Part shown: one piece after another, positions 23,331 to 34,581 of the stretch | How positions within the stretch are numbered: position 1 is the first letter of the stretch | Layout of the letters: each line of letters starts with the position of its first letter | Assembly: GCA_021186555.1 (NCBI GenBank) | Contig: JAJKFL010000237.1 | Location: 42,020,483 to 42,084,482, forward strand | Direction: 5' to 3' | Length of the DNA: 64,000 bases | Source of the DNA: Reticulitermes speratus | Lineage: Eukaryota; Arthropoda; Insecta; Blattodea; Rhinotermitidae | The notes under the pieces: generated by a model | What the model was told of the DNA's origin: nothing | What the model saw: only the letters and a program-made list of their open reading frames with translations | Database searches by the model: none | Program-made: the position numbers and the translations under genes

Positions 23331-23500
23331 ACTATCAGTTTTTTATGTCTGTTCATCCGTCTGTCCGTCCGCATTGCTCACACTGGATGAATTCTCTTTT
23401 TTTTTTTTTTTTTTTTTTGTAAATTTTATGTTTGGGATTTTTTTAATGAAATAAGTGTTAACGTCAACCAGATTCAAGTTTGGTTGAAACTTTTACAAAA
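23331..23500. repeat. Dispersed CTGTCCGTCCG-type repeat remnant
   Basis: GTCTGTTCATCCGTCTGTCC, then GGATGAATTCTC, a poly-T run (about 23396-23418) and TTCAAGTTTGGTTGAAAC. It parallels 58545-58680, where the same order (CTGTCCGTCCG, ACTGGACGGATTTTCATG, TTCAAGTTTCATTAAAAC) is better kept. An old interspersed repeat of unknown class. Confidence 0.45.
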
Positions 23501-24485
23501 TTAACAAACACTTTGCACGAATATGGACGCGCATCTGTGTTAATACCTCGCAATACCTCGCAATATCTCGCCGTTTGCGAGATAAGCACAGGAAGTACGT
23601 CAGGGCCAGAGAGGTCGAAGAAACAGTTGACAACTTAAACGTAATATGGCACCACATAGATGCCAGGTAATCAGGGCAAAAATCCAACCCCCCCCCCCAC
23701 CCTCAGGAACACGTGACACACACACCTTTCCAATCTTATTGTCTATAAATTTCAGCACACGTGCGAACACTTCAGCTGAACTGAGATGAGGCAGTGCGTG
23801 TGATAAATTGGCGTGGTAAAGGCGGTCGGGGAGGCAATCCCCGTGAAAGATGAGGCCCAAGGGAGGGAGTGCCTCCAGTACTGCTGTCAACCCTGCTGAT
23901 ATCCTGAGGGTGTGTCGCTAAGGGGTGGCGTATGGCTTTGCCTAACCGTGTCCTGTGTTAATGAAATCAATTCTATCGCTACCCTCGTTCTGCGAACCGC
24001 AAAGTGTCTCTGTGCTGTGTTACGTCCGGCTGGGGTCGCTACAGCAATGAACTGCGTGCGGTTTGTAGAACAGCATTAATGTAGGGGGTGGGGTGGGGCG
24101 TCGTAGTTATCTGGCCTTGCGTTGTCCTGTTTCAGCTTTAGACTTGGATGTCATATGTTATTGCAGTCTGTGCACATTCTCGTTGTTTTGTAGTTTTAAT
24201 GTGAACAGAATTGTCGTTAGAAGTCAAATTGGGCAGGCAGAAACTAAACGTTCCTTATTTGGAAGGAAAATATAGTGACAATGAGGATTCGAATCATCCA
24301 AAATCTTACCTCAATATTTACTGCTGGTTGTAACACCCGTGGCTGCAGTACATATTGGTAATATTATGGAGTAAATTTCATTGTATATTGTTGTGTTGCG
24401 TGACATGTCATTAGGAAGTAGAAAAGCTGCCTTTTTTTTTTAAATTTCCAGCAAATTATTGTCCAATGCGCAGGATACAGTCCTG
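23501..24485. other. About 1 kb without recognised genes
   Basis: Contains a C-run (23687-23699) and TATTGTCTATAAATTTCAGC near 23738, which resembles ATTGTCTATAAATCTGTG of the SINE at 33309-33560, so a very old SINE copy is possible. A minus-strand frame of 96 codons crosses the C-run; no domain is seen. Confidence 0.3.
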
Positions 24486-24775
24486 TAGGTAAAGGTAAAG
24501 GTCACCCTAGAACAGGCCATGAAGGCCCAGAGGGGGAGTAGAGGTATAGCTCTACTCTTTCTTTAACCCTGGCACTAGATGAGGGTGGGTGGTCAACTCC
24601 ACGCCCCGGCCGCTTTACCCCCGGGAATGAGACCCGGTACCCATTGTACAGGAGGCTGGGTAGGCCCCAGGGCCGGTCTGGACGGGTGCTGAAAATCTCG
24701 CCCGCACCGGGATTCGATTCCCGGACCGTCCAGCTCGTAGCGAGTCCCTATATTGACTGAGCTATCGCGGCCCAC
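24486..24775 (-). mobile_element. SINE family 1 (tRNA-headed), full length with target-site duplication
   Basis: On the minus strand it starts GGGCCGCGATAGCTCAGTC (A box), then B box GGGAATCGAATCCCGG-like (+ strand CACCGGGATTCGATTCCC), a body with CTACCCAGCC/CCTCCTGTACAATGG, and an end rich in CTCTACTCCCCCTCTGGG and a TTTACCTTTACC-type tail. Flanking ACAGTCCTGTAG (24477-24488) and ACGGTCCTGTAG (24776-24787) are a 12-bp duplication with one mismatch, typical of LINE-driven insertion. This is the best dated copy: fairly young. Confidence 0.9.
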
Positions 24776-24787
24776 ACGGTCCTGTAG

Positions 24788-25214
24788 ACGAGCGCTTTAG
24801 GCGATTCCGCGTTGAACAAATTTAGTGCTTTATGGGATATTTGGGAATACGGGAACGCGGCCTCGGGAAAGTCAATAGACGATACAAACAGAAATTTACG
24901 GTAGATATATTTATGTCAGAACATGGTGTTTGGGGATAGGAAAGGGGGGGGTTGTATGCGCGAGATGAAGAAATCGCGTGATGAAAGTGGAGCGTAGCAC
25001 GTACAGTGCCACAGCGCGGCACGTAACGAGTGCGACGAACAGCAACTGGTCATACAAATATTTGGACAAAGGCAAAACCGTCTTTAACCTGTGAAAGTAG
25101 AGCTGGTCTACACATGCTACAATGGCGCACCGCCTGCAGTCGAATTTTCCACATTCCGAAAATTGTTTTACGGTTATTTCCAAGCGTTTATCTGAATCCG
25201 AATTGGCGGATGTT
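24788..25214. other. Spacer
   Basis: About 430 bp; no gene or transposon is recognised. The 3' end of a spurious 1450-codon minus-strand frame lies here. Confidence 0.3.
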
Positions 25215-28200
25215 TGTCTGTGCTGTACTGACTGTTCTGTGATCTGTTTGTAATGCTGACTGTCTGTGCTGTACTGACTGTTCTGTGATCTGTTTGTAAT
25301 GCTGACTGTCTGTGCTGTACTGACTGTTGTGTGATCTGTTTGTAATGCTGACTGTCTGTGCTGTACTGACTGTTCTGTGATCTGTTTGTAATGCTGACTG
25401 TCTGTGCTGTACTGACTGTTCTGTGATCTGTTTGTAATGCTGACTGTCTGTGCTGTACTGACTGTTCTGTGATCTGTTTGTAATGCTGACTGTCTGTGCT
25501 GTACTGACTGTTCTGTGATCTGTTTGTAATGCTGACTGTCTGTGCTGTACTGACTGTTGTGTGATCTGTTTGTAATGCTGACTGTCTGTGCTGTACTGAC
25601 TGTTCTGTGATCTGTTTGTAATGCTGACTGTCTGTGCTGTACTGACTGTTCTGTGATCTGTTTGTAATGCTGACTGTCTGTGCTGTACTGACTGTTCTGT
25701 GATCTGTTTGTAATGCTGACTGTCTGTGCTGTACTGACTGTTCTGTGATCTGTTTGTAATGCTGACTGTCTGTGCTGTACTGACTGTTCTGTGATCTGTT
25801 TGTAATGCTGACTGTCTGTGCTGTACTGACTGTTGTGTGATCTGTTTGTAATGCTGACTGTCTGTGCTGTACTGACTGTTCTGTGATCTGTTTGTAATGC
25901 TGACTGTCTGTGCTGTACTGACTGTTCTGTGATCTGTTTGTAATGCTGACTGTCTGTGCTGTACTGACTGTTGTGTGATCTGTTTGTAATGCTGACTGTC
26001 TGTGCTGTACTGACTGTTCTGTGATCTGTTTGTAATGCTGACTGTCTGTGCTGTACTGACTGTTGTGTGATCTGTTTGTAATGCTGACTGTCTGTGCTGT
26101 ACTGACTGTTCTGTGATCTGTTTGTAATGCTGACTGTCTGTGCTGTACTGACTGTTCTGTGATCTGTTTGTAATGCTGACTGTCTGTGCTGTACTGACTG
26201 TTCTGTGATCTGTTTGTAATGCTGACTGTCTGTGCTGTACTGACTGTTCTGTGATCTGTTTGTAATGCTGACTGTCTGTGCTGTACTGACTGTTGTGTGA
26301 TCTGTTTGTAATGCTGACTGTCTGTGCTGTACTGACTGTTCTGTGATCTGTTTGTAATGCTGACTGTCTGTGCTGTACTGACTGTTCTGTGATCTGTTTG
26401 TAATGCTGACTGTCTGTGCTGTACTGACTGTTCTGTGATCTGTTTGTAATGCTGACTGTCTGTGCTGTACTGACTGTTCTGTGATCTGTTTGTAATGCTG
26501 ACTGTCTGTGCTGTACTGACTGTTGTGTGATCTGTTTGTAATGCTGACTGTCTGTGCTGTACTGACTGTTCTGTGATCTGTTTGTAATGCTGACTGTCTG
26601 TGCTGTACTGACTGTTCTGTGATCTGTTTGTAATGCTGACTGTCTGTGCTGTACTGACTGTTCTGTGATCTGTTTGTAATGCTGACTGTCTGTGCTGTAC
26701 TGACTGTTCTGTGATCTGTTTGTAATGCTGACTGTCTGTGCTGTACTGACTGTTGTGTGATCTGTTTGTAATGCTGACTGTCTGTGCTGTACTGACTGTT
26801 CTGTGATCTGTTTGTAATGCTGACTGTCTGTGCTGTACTGACTGTTCTGTGATCTGTTTGTAATGCTGACTGTCTGTGCTGTACTGACTGTTTGTGATCT
26901 GTTTGTAATGCTGACTGTGCTGTGCTTTGGTACTGACTGTTCTGTGATCTGTTTGTAATGCTGACTGTCTGTGCTGTACTGACTGTTTGTGATCTGTTGT
27001 AATGCTGACTGTGTGCTGTACTGACTGTTCTGTGATCTGTTTGTAATGCTGACTGTCTGTGCTGTACTGACTGTTCTGTGATCTGTTTGTAATGCTGACT
27101 GTCTGTGCTGTACTGACTGTTCTGTGATCTGTTTGTAATGCTGACTGTCTGTGCTGTACTGACTGTTGTGTGATCGTTTGTAATGCTGACTGTCTGTGCT
27201 GTACTGACTGTTCTGTGATCTGTTTGTAATGCTGACTGTCTGTGCTGTACTGACTGTTGTTGTATCTGATTTGTTAATGTCTGACTGTCTGTGCTGTACT
27301 GACTGTTCTGTGATCTGTTTGTAATGCTGACTGTCTGTGCTGTACTGACTGTTCTGTGATCTGTTTGTAATGCTGACTGTCTGTGCTGTACTGACTGTTG
27401 TGTGATCTGTTTGTAATGCTGACTGTCTGTGCTGTACTGACTGTTTGTGATCTGTTTGTAATGCTGACTGTCTGTGCTGTACTGACTGTTCTGTGATCTG
27501 TTTGTAATGCTGACTGTCTGTGCTGTACTGACTGTTCTGTGATCTGTTTGTAATGCTGACTGTCTGTGCTGTACTGACTGTTCTGTGATCTGTTTGTAAT
27601 GCTGACTGTCTGTGCTGTACTGACTGTTCTGTGATCTGTTTGTAATGCTGACTGCTGTGCTGTACTGACTGTTTGTGATCTGTTTGTAATGCTGACTGTC
27701 TGTGCTGTACTGACTGTTCTGTGATCTGTTTGTAATGCTGACTGTCTGTGCTGTACTGACTGTTCTGTGATCTGTTTGTAATGCTGACTGTCTGTGCTGT
27801 ACTGACTGTTCTGTGATCTGTTTGTAATGCTGACTGTCTGTGCTGTACTGACTGTTCTGTGATCTGTTTGTAATGCTGACTGTCTGTGCTGTACTGACTG
27901 TTTGTGATCTGTTTGTAATGCTGACTGTCTGTGCTGTACTGACTGTTCTGTGATCTGTTTGTAATGCTGACTGTCTGTGCTGTACTGACTGTTCTGTGAT
28001 CTGTTTGTAATGCTGACTGTCTGTGCTGTACTGACTGTTCTGTGATCTGTTTGTAATGCTGACTGTCTGTGCTGTACTGACTGTTCTGTGATCTGTTTGT
28101 AATGCTGACTGTCTGTGCTGTACTGACTGTTCTGTGATCTGTTTGTAAATGCGACTGCTGTGCTGTACTGACTGTCTTGTGATCTGATTTTGTAATTGCT

Positions 28201-29254
28201 GACTGTCTGTGCTGTACTGACTGTTGTGTGATCTGTTTGTAATGCTGACTGTCTGTGCTGTACTGACTGTTGTGTGATCTGTTTGTAATGCTGACTGTCT
28301 GTGCTGTACTGACTGTTCTGTGATCTGTTTTGTAATGCTGACTGTCTGTGCTGTACTGACTGTTCTGTGATCTGTTTGTAATGCTGACTGTCTGTGCTGT
28401 ACTGACTGTTCTGTGATCTGTTTGTAATGCTGACTGTCTGTGCTGTACTGACTGTTGTGTGATCTGTTTGTAATGCTGACTGTCTGTGCTGTACTGACTG
28501 TTGTGTGATCTGTTTGTAATGCTGACTGTCTGTGCTGTACTGACTGTTGTGTGATCTGTTTGTAATGCTGACTGTCTGTGCTGTACTGACTGTTGTGTGA
28601 TCTGTTTGTAATGCTGACTGTCTGTGCTGTACTGACTGTTGTGTGATCTGTTTGTAATGCTGACTGTCTGTGCTGTACTGACTGTTGTGTGATCTGTTTG
28701 TAATGCTGACTGTCTGTGCTGTACTGACTGTTCTGTGATCTGTTTGTAATGCTGACTGTCTGTGCTGTACTGACTGTTGTGTGATCTGTTTGTAATGCTG
28801 AATGTCTGTGCTGTACTGACTGTTCTGTGATCTGTTTGTAATGCTGACTGTCTGTGCTGTACTGACTGTTGTGTGATCTGTTTGTAATGCTGACTGTCTG
28901 TGCTGTACTGACTGTTCTGTGATCTGTTTGTAATGCTGACTGTCTGTGCTGTACTGACTGTTGTGTGATCTGTTTGTAATGCTGACTGTCTGTGCTGTAC
29001 TGACTGTTCTGTGATCTGTTTGTAATGCTGACTGTCTGTGCTGTACTGACTGTTTTGTGATCTGTTTGTAATGCTGACTGTCTGTGCTGTACTGACTGTT
29101 CTGTGATCTGTTTGTAATGCTGACTCTCTGTGCTGTACTGACTGTTGTGTGATCTGTTTGTAATGCTCACTCTCTGTGCTGTACTGACTGTTCTGTGATC
29201 TGTTTGTAATGCTGACTGTCTGTGCTGTACTGACTGTTCTGTGATCTGTTTGTA
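25215..29254. repeat. 46-bp minisatellite, about 88 units
   Basis: The unit is TGACTGTTCTGTGATCTGTT, TGTAATGCTGACTGTCTGTG, CTGTAC. A C/G variant (TTCTGTG or TTGTGTG) forms a regular pattern: the G form recurs every 230 bp (every fifth unit) around 26291, 26521 and 26751. Between about 26880 and 28200 units carry many one-base indels and a few larger slips. The minus strand lacks stops in all frames, giving an open frame of 1450 codons rich in Ser, Gln and Thr; it is an artefact. Confidence 0.97.
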
Positions 29255-30289
29255 TGTAACCACCTGCTCTTCGCCGTGGGTTTTCTTAGAGTACTAAAAT
29301 CGTGTATTATCACAATATAATCCGTGTATATTCCCTGACCAATGTCACTATATTTACCGCCGTCACGCCGCATACCGATAGCTTTATGAATTAAAGTTTT
29401 GCCTAACGGCAAACCAGGGGTGGCCATAATCTGCTTCCTGATACAAACACTGGAGCCTATAAACTTTCTTGGTATTCTCTTTCGCAGTTCTGAAAGATAT
29501 CTGCCCTACTTTTTTGTCAAATTTAAAATAAATGTAATGCTTAAGGGTTCTCACGGCTTTTACTATAAAATCTTCTGTCTTCCGGAAAGTGACGACTGAG
29601 AGTGGTATAGAAACTTACCGACGTTTCGAAGGAACCTGATGCCTCTGTCCTCAATGCAGAACTCTTAACCCCTTTCCATACTGCGCTTTGTACAAAGATG
29701 TTTCGTCTGTATCTCTTCATTATAACTCAGTGATGTTTCCTTCAGCATCTAAGACCATTCATTCTGTAATTTCAAAATAATTTTGTTTGCCTGCAAGTTT
29801 CTTCTCAATGACGCTGTTAAATAATAAACATGTTTTTGGTACCGCAATCTTCACTTGAGGGCACAGCAGATATTTCTGTTAAAGCGTCTGTCTCTTGAAC
29901 TGTCAGTATACCTTCTGAGTCTTATTATATCATAGAAGGCTTATGTCAAGAACAGGAGAGAACTTAGCCTCTGAACGATATAGCTCGGCTTTGTTGTTTA
30001 AGCTGTTGAATACATTTAATCGATAATTGAAGAATGAAATGTTATGTGGGATATAAATGACTGTATAAAATTTTACTTTAGCAGTTTACAGAGGTGTACA
30101 GGCAATGAGATAGGTCACTTTGAACTTGATCATGTGTGTGTCCCATCTAACTGTTACAGTGACAGTTGTTATAATGACGTTTAGTCGTAGTTTCTTCACC
30201 GTTGAAGTCAGGTGATCGTGGTGTCTTGTGAAACATAAAATTTGACATTAATACACATTTATATTCCGTATAAACATTAACTAATGGTA
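29255..30289. other. About 1 kb AT-rich spacer with a MITE core
   Basis: A TTACCGACGTTTCGAAGG block at about 29616, followed by GATGCCTCTGTCCTCAATG, matches the core of the MITE family bounded by TGACGCCGTG ends. Otherwise nothing is recognised. Confidence 0.4.
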
Positions 30290-31016
30290 CATAATAAATT
30301 CTTTGAAAAGGTGGAACATTTCAAATATTATGAAAAAAACCCTAACGTATCGAAATTCCATTCAGGAAGAAATTAATAGCAGATTGAAGTCACGTGATGC
30401 TTGTTATCATTCGGTGCAGCATCTTGTGTCTTACAGTTTGCTGTACAAAGATACAAACATTAAGATATACAGAACTGTAATTGTGTTGTTGTTTTGTGTG
30501 GGTGTGGAACTTGGTCTGTCACACTGAGGGAGGAACATAGGCTGAGGGTGTTCGAGAATAGGGTGCTGAGGGGGATATTTGGGGCTAAGAGGGACGGGGT
30601 AACGGGGGAGTGGAGAAGACTACATAACGAGGAGCTTTATGATCTGTACTGATCACCAAATATTATTCGGGGTGATCAAATGAAGAAGAATGAGGTGGGC
30701 GGGGCATGTAGCACGTATGGGGGAGGAGAGAGGTGCATACAGGATTTTGGTGGGGAGACCTGAGGGAAGGAGACCACTTGGAAGACCCAGGCGTAGATGG
30801 GAGGATAATATTAAAATGGATCTTCAAAGAGTGGGATGGGGGGGCATGGACTGGATTGATGTGGCTCAGGATAGGGACAGGTGGCGGGCTGTTGTGAGTG
30901 CGGTAATGAACCTTCGGGTTACATAAAACGCGGGGAATTTCTGACTAGCTGACGACCTGTTAGCTTGTCAAGAAGGACTGTGCTACATGGAGTTAGTTAG
31001 TTAGTTAGTTAGTTAT
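30290..31016 (+). mobile_element. LINE: reverse-transcriptase C-terminus and 3' UTR (best copy)
   Basis: 5'-truncated non-LTR retrotransposon. Fragments in order: NSIQEEINSRLKSRDACY (about 30356-30410), IKIYRTVI, then in another frame FENRVLRGIFGAKRDGVT, WRRLHNEELYDLY, and an open stretch from 30690 to 30923 with [33 protein letters not shown] and [12 protein letters not shown] ending MNLRVT and a stop. This is the conserved tail following the RT domain in many arthropod LINEs; I favour an RTE- or CR1-like clade but cannot decide. The catalytic RT core and endonuclease are missing. The frame is broken at least twice. The 3' UTR ends in (GTTA)5 at 30992-31014. Confidence 0.88.
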
Positions 31017-31026
31017 GAACATTAAC

Positions 31027-31262
31027 AGCCGATCGCAGTGGCCGCGCCGTCTAAGGCGTTTGTCTGCGGCTGCTCGCTTGCTGGGATAGCGGGTTCGAAT
31101 CCCGCTGGGGACATCGATGTCTCTCTCTTATATATATTGTGTGTTGTCAGGTAGAGGTCTCTGCGTCGGGTTGGTCACTCGTCCAGAGGAGTGTCTGAGT
31201 GTGATCGTGAAGCCTGAGGAGGCCCTGGCCCTCAAGGGGCTGTTGCCCCATGGGGAAAAAAG
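31027..31262 (+). mobile_element. SINE family 3 (tRNA-Leu/Ser-like head), full length
   Basis: The head GGCCGCGCCGTCTAAGGCG is a tRNA-Leu/Ser-type A-box region; the B box is GGGTTCGAATCCCGCTGG. The body has GTGTGTTGTCAGGTAGAGG, TCGTCCAGAGGAGTGTC, and GGGGCTGTTGCCCCATGG ending in an A-run. It inserted about 10 bp downstream of the (GTTA)n LINE tail. It is not a functional tRNA: the acceptor and anticodon arms do not fold properly, and the transcript continues into the body. Confidence 0.85.
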
Positions 31263-31650
31263 AAGCGTTAACATTTTTAATTACTGTGTATTGTAAGGCA
31301 TAATTACGGTCTGACCACGCAGCAGGCGTAATTGTCTGCAACTATTGACGTCTATTGCTACAGCACAATGTGATATTTATAGCACGCTGTTCTTGCTGGC
31401 ACACCATTCACAACATTTCACTGGGCAGTCGGCTTCTATTTCTGTGCCCTATTGATTTTCCATCTGTCAGGGAAAATTCTAAAAGTGACTGCTGTCTCTG
31501 TTTGCGGTCAGCGATACTCGACCTCGGTGCTCTTAATATTTAATGAACTTCCTTTCATATTTTCTTTGTAGCAGTATCGATAAATCGATAATTGAGTTGT
31601 TTATGGTTTGGATGGGTTGTTACATCCGAACTGAAATTACACTGCCACGT
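31263..31650. other. Spacer
   Basis: About 390 bp; no recognised gene or repeat. Confidence 0.3.
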
Positions 31651-31705
31651 GGCTAGCCCTTTAAACCACAGTGGTTAATATGTGTACCACCTGGTTTTAA
31701 TTCAA
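31651..31705 (+). repeat. Cassette leader, copy I (solo)
   Basis: TAGCCCTTTAAACCACAGTG, then GGTTAATATGTGTACCACC, then TGGTTTTAATTCAAGG. It matches the left end of the 114-bp cassettes (CCCTTTAAAGCCCAGTGG..GTACCACC) and loses similarity before the array junction. A LINE 3' fragment follows at once; a 34-bp minisatellite begins about 190 bp downstream. Confidence 0.55.
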
Positions 31706-31751
31706 GGTTTTACGCTGAGAATATGGGAGATTGGTGGGTTTTCGTGGACAG

Positions 31752-31835
31752 GCAATGAAACTTCGGGTTCAATAAAATGCAGGGAATTTGTTAACTAGCC
31801 GAGGACGTAAGCTTCTCAAGGACGTGTTTGTGCAG
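31752..31835 (+). mobile_element. LINE 3'-UTR fragment
   Basis: GGCAATGAAACTTCGGGTTC, AATAAAATGCAGGGAATTTG, CTAGCCGAGGACGTAAGCTT and CTCAAGGACGTG correspond to the end of the LINE (GTAATGAACCTTCGGGTT.., GCGGGGAATTTCTGACTAG..). Only the last RT codons and the 3' UTR remain. Confidence 0.7.
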
Positions 31836-31890
31836 TTCACATAGCTGTGATTTATTTAAAATCTTCTCCAATAGCATAGATCATAGCTCT

Positions 31891-32415
31891 CGGTGATAAG
31901 AGAATAATGGATTGAAATTACACTGACAGAAGCGGTAATAAGGGATTGAAATTACACTGACAGAAGCGGTAATAAGGGATTGAAATTACACTGACAGAGC
32001 GGTAATAATGGATTGAAATGACACTGGCAGAAGCAGTAATAATGGATTGAAATGACACTGGCAGAAGCAATAATAATGGATTGAAATTACACTGACAGAA
32101 GCGGTAATAAGGGATTGAAATTACACTGACAGAGCGGTAATAATGGATTGAAATGACACTGACAGAAGCGGTAATAATGGATTGAAATGACACTGACAGA
32201 AGCGGTAATAATGGATTGAAATGACACTGACAGAAGCGGTAATAATGGATTGAAATGACACTGACAGAAGCGGTAATAAGGGATTGAAATGACACTGACA
32301 GAAGCGGAAAATAATGGATTGAAATGACACTGACAGAAGCGGTAATAATGGATTGAAATGACACTGACAGAAGCGGTAATAATGGATTGAAATGACACTG
32401 ACAGAATCGGTAATA
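31891..32415. repeat. 34-bp minisatellite, about 15 units
   Basis: The unit is GAAGCGGTAATAATGGATTG plus AAATGACACTGACA. Variants are ATTACAC, AAGGGATTG, TGGCAGAAGC and a 33-bp form ACAGAGCGG. A 265-codon minus-strand frame runs through it; its Ser/Phe-rich 34-residue periodicity comes from the DNA repeat. Confidence 0.95.
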
Positions 32416-32925
32416 GCCTGTTTCGTATAATGCCGTGCAATTCCTCGTTTTACTGAGGAAAACCTCGACAACTGATGTCTCCAGCGTTACTTCAGATTCA
32501 CTTGCATAAAACCACCTCATTCTAATATCTGTCTCTGTATTAGTAAACCCGAAGCAGACGCTTGGAATCACGTGAGACGACGTTTTATTGACAGGCTTCG
32601 CGTCACGTGTTTCGGTTGTCGCAGGAAGTGACAATTTGCTGACTGTTCTCACAACCGAGCGCGACTCTCTGGTCCTAGATTGAGTCAATTGTAACCGGAG
32701 TGAAAGATCGGTCATGTCATCTGAGTCAGTCAGAGTTTCCAGAAGACTGACTGCAGTCCGACCGAAATTTTATTGGGGGAAGAATGTAGCGCTGTTGTCA
32801 GTTCTCATGGCAGTGATTGGCTACCGGCCAGTTCCCAGTCTGATCCCTCTGACATGGATACACATCACGCGGCTGTTTAGTGATGCTGTATTGTCTGCAG
32901 TGCTGACAGTCTAGCTGTGGAGCAC
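32416..32925. other. Spacer
   Basis: About 510 bp. No transposon or gene is recognised. A minus-strand open frame from the 34-bp array continues in from the left, and a 66-codon plus-strand frame is present; neither has a recognisable domain. Confidence 0.3.
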
Positions 32926-33120
32926 AGGTACCCAACAGGTACCCAAAGGTACCCAACATATACCCAACAGGTACCCAGTAGGTACCAACAGGTACCCAGT
33001 AGGTACCCAACAGGTACCCAACATATACCCAACAGGTACCAGTAGGTACCCAACAGGTACCCAACATATACCCAACAGGTACCCAGTAGGTACCCAACAG
33101 GTACCCAACAGGTACCAACA
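32926..33120. repeat. 11-bp minisatellite (AGGTACCCAAC), about 18 units
   Basis: Units alternate among AGGTACCCAAC, AGGTACCCAGT and ATATACCCAAC, with occasional loss of one C. Each main unit has the 6-bp palindrome GGTACC. Larger blocks of 5-6 units repeat. Confidence 0.94.
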
Positions 33121-33308
33121 CCTTGTACGCTATAAGACCATAAGTATCATTCTCCCCGCCCTGAGAACCCCAACCTCCTTCAGCGGGGTCTGTTTTTTGC
33201 TTTAGTTACATTTACTGTCACCGCTCTTACCTGCATCTCCTGTCTATTGTTTATATTATTGCTATTTTTAATGATTTACCTTATTTAGTTTTGGTTTATA
33301 TATTTTGT

Positions 33309-33560
33309 GTTCGATTCCCGATAGTGTCATTACAATGTTTCCTTGACATAATCGTTTCGGTCGCACTATGGCCCTGGGGTCGACTCAGCCCCTAACAGAA
33401 ATGAGTACCAGGAATATTTCCTGGGGGGTAAAGGCGGCCGGTGCGTAGGGCTGACAACCTTACCACCTTCATGTGCCGATTGTCTATAAATCTGTGAGCC
33501 TCAACCTCCTGGAACCCTAAGGGCCTGTCCAGGTCTGTAATGGGGTTGCTTTACCGTTTT
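33309..33560 (+). mobile_element. SINE, 5'-truncated (family 1-like body)
   Basis: Begins at the B box TTCGATTCCCGATAG and continues with GGCCCTGGGGTCGACTCAGC, GGGGGGTAAAGGCGGCCGG, CTATAAATCTGTGAGCC and CTCCTGGAACCCTAAGGGCC, the order of blocks seen in the family-1 body. The A box is gone. It sits immediately before another SINE. Confidence 0.65.
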
Positions 33561-33577
33561 ATATATTATTCATTTGT

Positions 33578-33864
33578 AGCCGGGATAGCTCAGTCAGTAT
33601 AGTGACTAGGTTACGGGCTGGACGATCCGGGGTTCGAATCCCGATAGGGGCAAGAGATTCCCTCTTCTCCGAAGTTGACAGACAGGGTATGGGGCCCACC
33701 CAGACTCGTATTCAATCGTTACCGGAGGCTCTTTCACCGGGGGGGTAAAGCGACCGCGGCGTGAAGTCAGCTGTTCACTTCAATCTTTTGCATGGATTAA
33801 AAAGAATGGAGCTGTACCTCCATTTCTCCATATGTATTTACGGCCTTGCGCTTAATTAAACACG
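33578..33864 (+). mobile_element. SINE family 4 (family 1-like head, distinct tail)
   Basis: The head AGCCGGGATAGCTCAGTCAG (A box) and the B box GGGGTTCGAATCCCGATAGG are close to family 1, but the body (AGACAGGGTATGGGGCCC, CGACCGCGGCGTGAAG) and 3' end (ACGGCCTTGCGCTTAATTAA, ACAC) differ. The same tail closes the copy at 51885-52160. I treat it as a separate subfamily. Confidence 0.8.
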
Positions 33865-33996
33865 TGGATATCTTCTCGTTTCTGAACGCTCACGTGTGGT
33901 CCACGTGTTACTAGTGATGTGATCATTGCGAAGTGGCCGTCACATTTTTTACCTGCTGTGAACACAAAGTCGACGCTGTGCCGTGTCCATGGTCTG
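33865..33996. other. Short spacer
   Basis: Contains CACGTGG/CCACGTG motifs; nothing else is recognised. Confidence 0.25.
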
Positions 33997-34034
33997 AGCC
34001 ATGCTGACGTCACAACAGTGACGTCAGCATGGCT
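33997..34034. repeat. Perfect 17-bp-arm palindrome with two CRE-like octamers
   Basis: The left arm AGCCATGCTGACGTCAC and its exact reverse complement are separated by AACA. Each arm holds TGACGTCA, the cAMP-response-element octamer bound by CREB/ATF-type bZIP proteins. There is no mismatch in 34 paired positions. It could be a MITE relic, a hairpin or a regulatory pair; no adjacent gene is visible to support regulation. Confidence 0.85.
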
Positions 34035-34581
34035 GTTCTTAATGGCTGTTGAAACAGTTCGTTTTGATTAGACTTGTCTTCAAATTAGCAAAGTTAGCAA
34101 CGTACCTTTGCGCTGTGTACAAAATTTGACTGTCATGACGCCAGTCATTGTTAGCTTTAGCAAGCAAGTTTCTTGCACTTCATAAAGCCCTTTGGTTTGT
34201 AATAGCTTGCGATTGCAAAATGTATATAAGGAGGTAAGAAATGCATAAGAAATTTTGATCACAGGATACTGAAGACGATCTGGGTTTTGGGATGAGAATA
34301 ATATAAAATTGTATCTTAAAGCAACAAGGTTTGAGGTTGTGGACCGAGTTCGTCTGCCTAATGGTGACGCCCAATGACAGGATGTTGCGTGTATGATGAT
34401 CGTGGCTGATTTAAGACATTTTTTCGACCCTGTGCAAGTATCAGTTTCAGGGCCGTACCTTCGCGCAGCCCTGAAGTTACTGCAGATAAATTAATGTAAC
34501 AATTTACGTACAAAATATAATGGGCGAAAAATCTGCACCAAAGTACCCTTTCCGCGGCTCCGTACAGCAGCACCGACCCTG
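34035..34581. other. AT-rich spacer
   Basis: About 550 bp; short minus-strand frames of 60-71 codons have no recognisable domain. Confidence 0.3.

Noticed and set aside
24911-29263. 1450-codon minus-strand open frame
   Set aside because: It lies on the 46-bp tandem array; the unit is stop-free on minus in every frame. The 46-residue periodicity is the DNA repeat read in three phases, and only the C-terminal end leaves the array.
31027-31110. tRNA gene
   Set aside because: A and B boxes are present but the tRNA fold is incomplete and the sequence continues into a SINE body with an A-tail. The heads at 24486, 33578, 37385, 40230, 44433, 51574, 52760 and 57748 were rejected as tRNA genes for the same reason.
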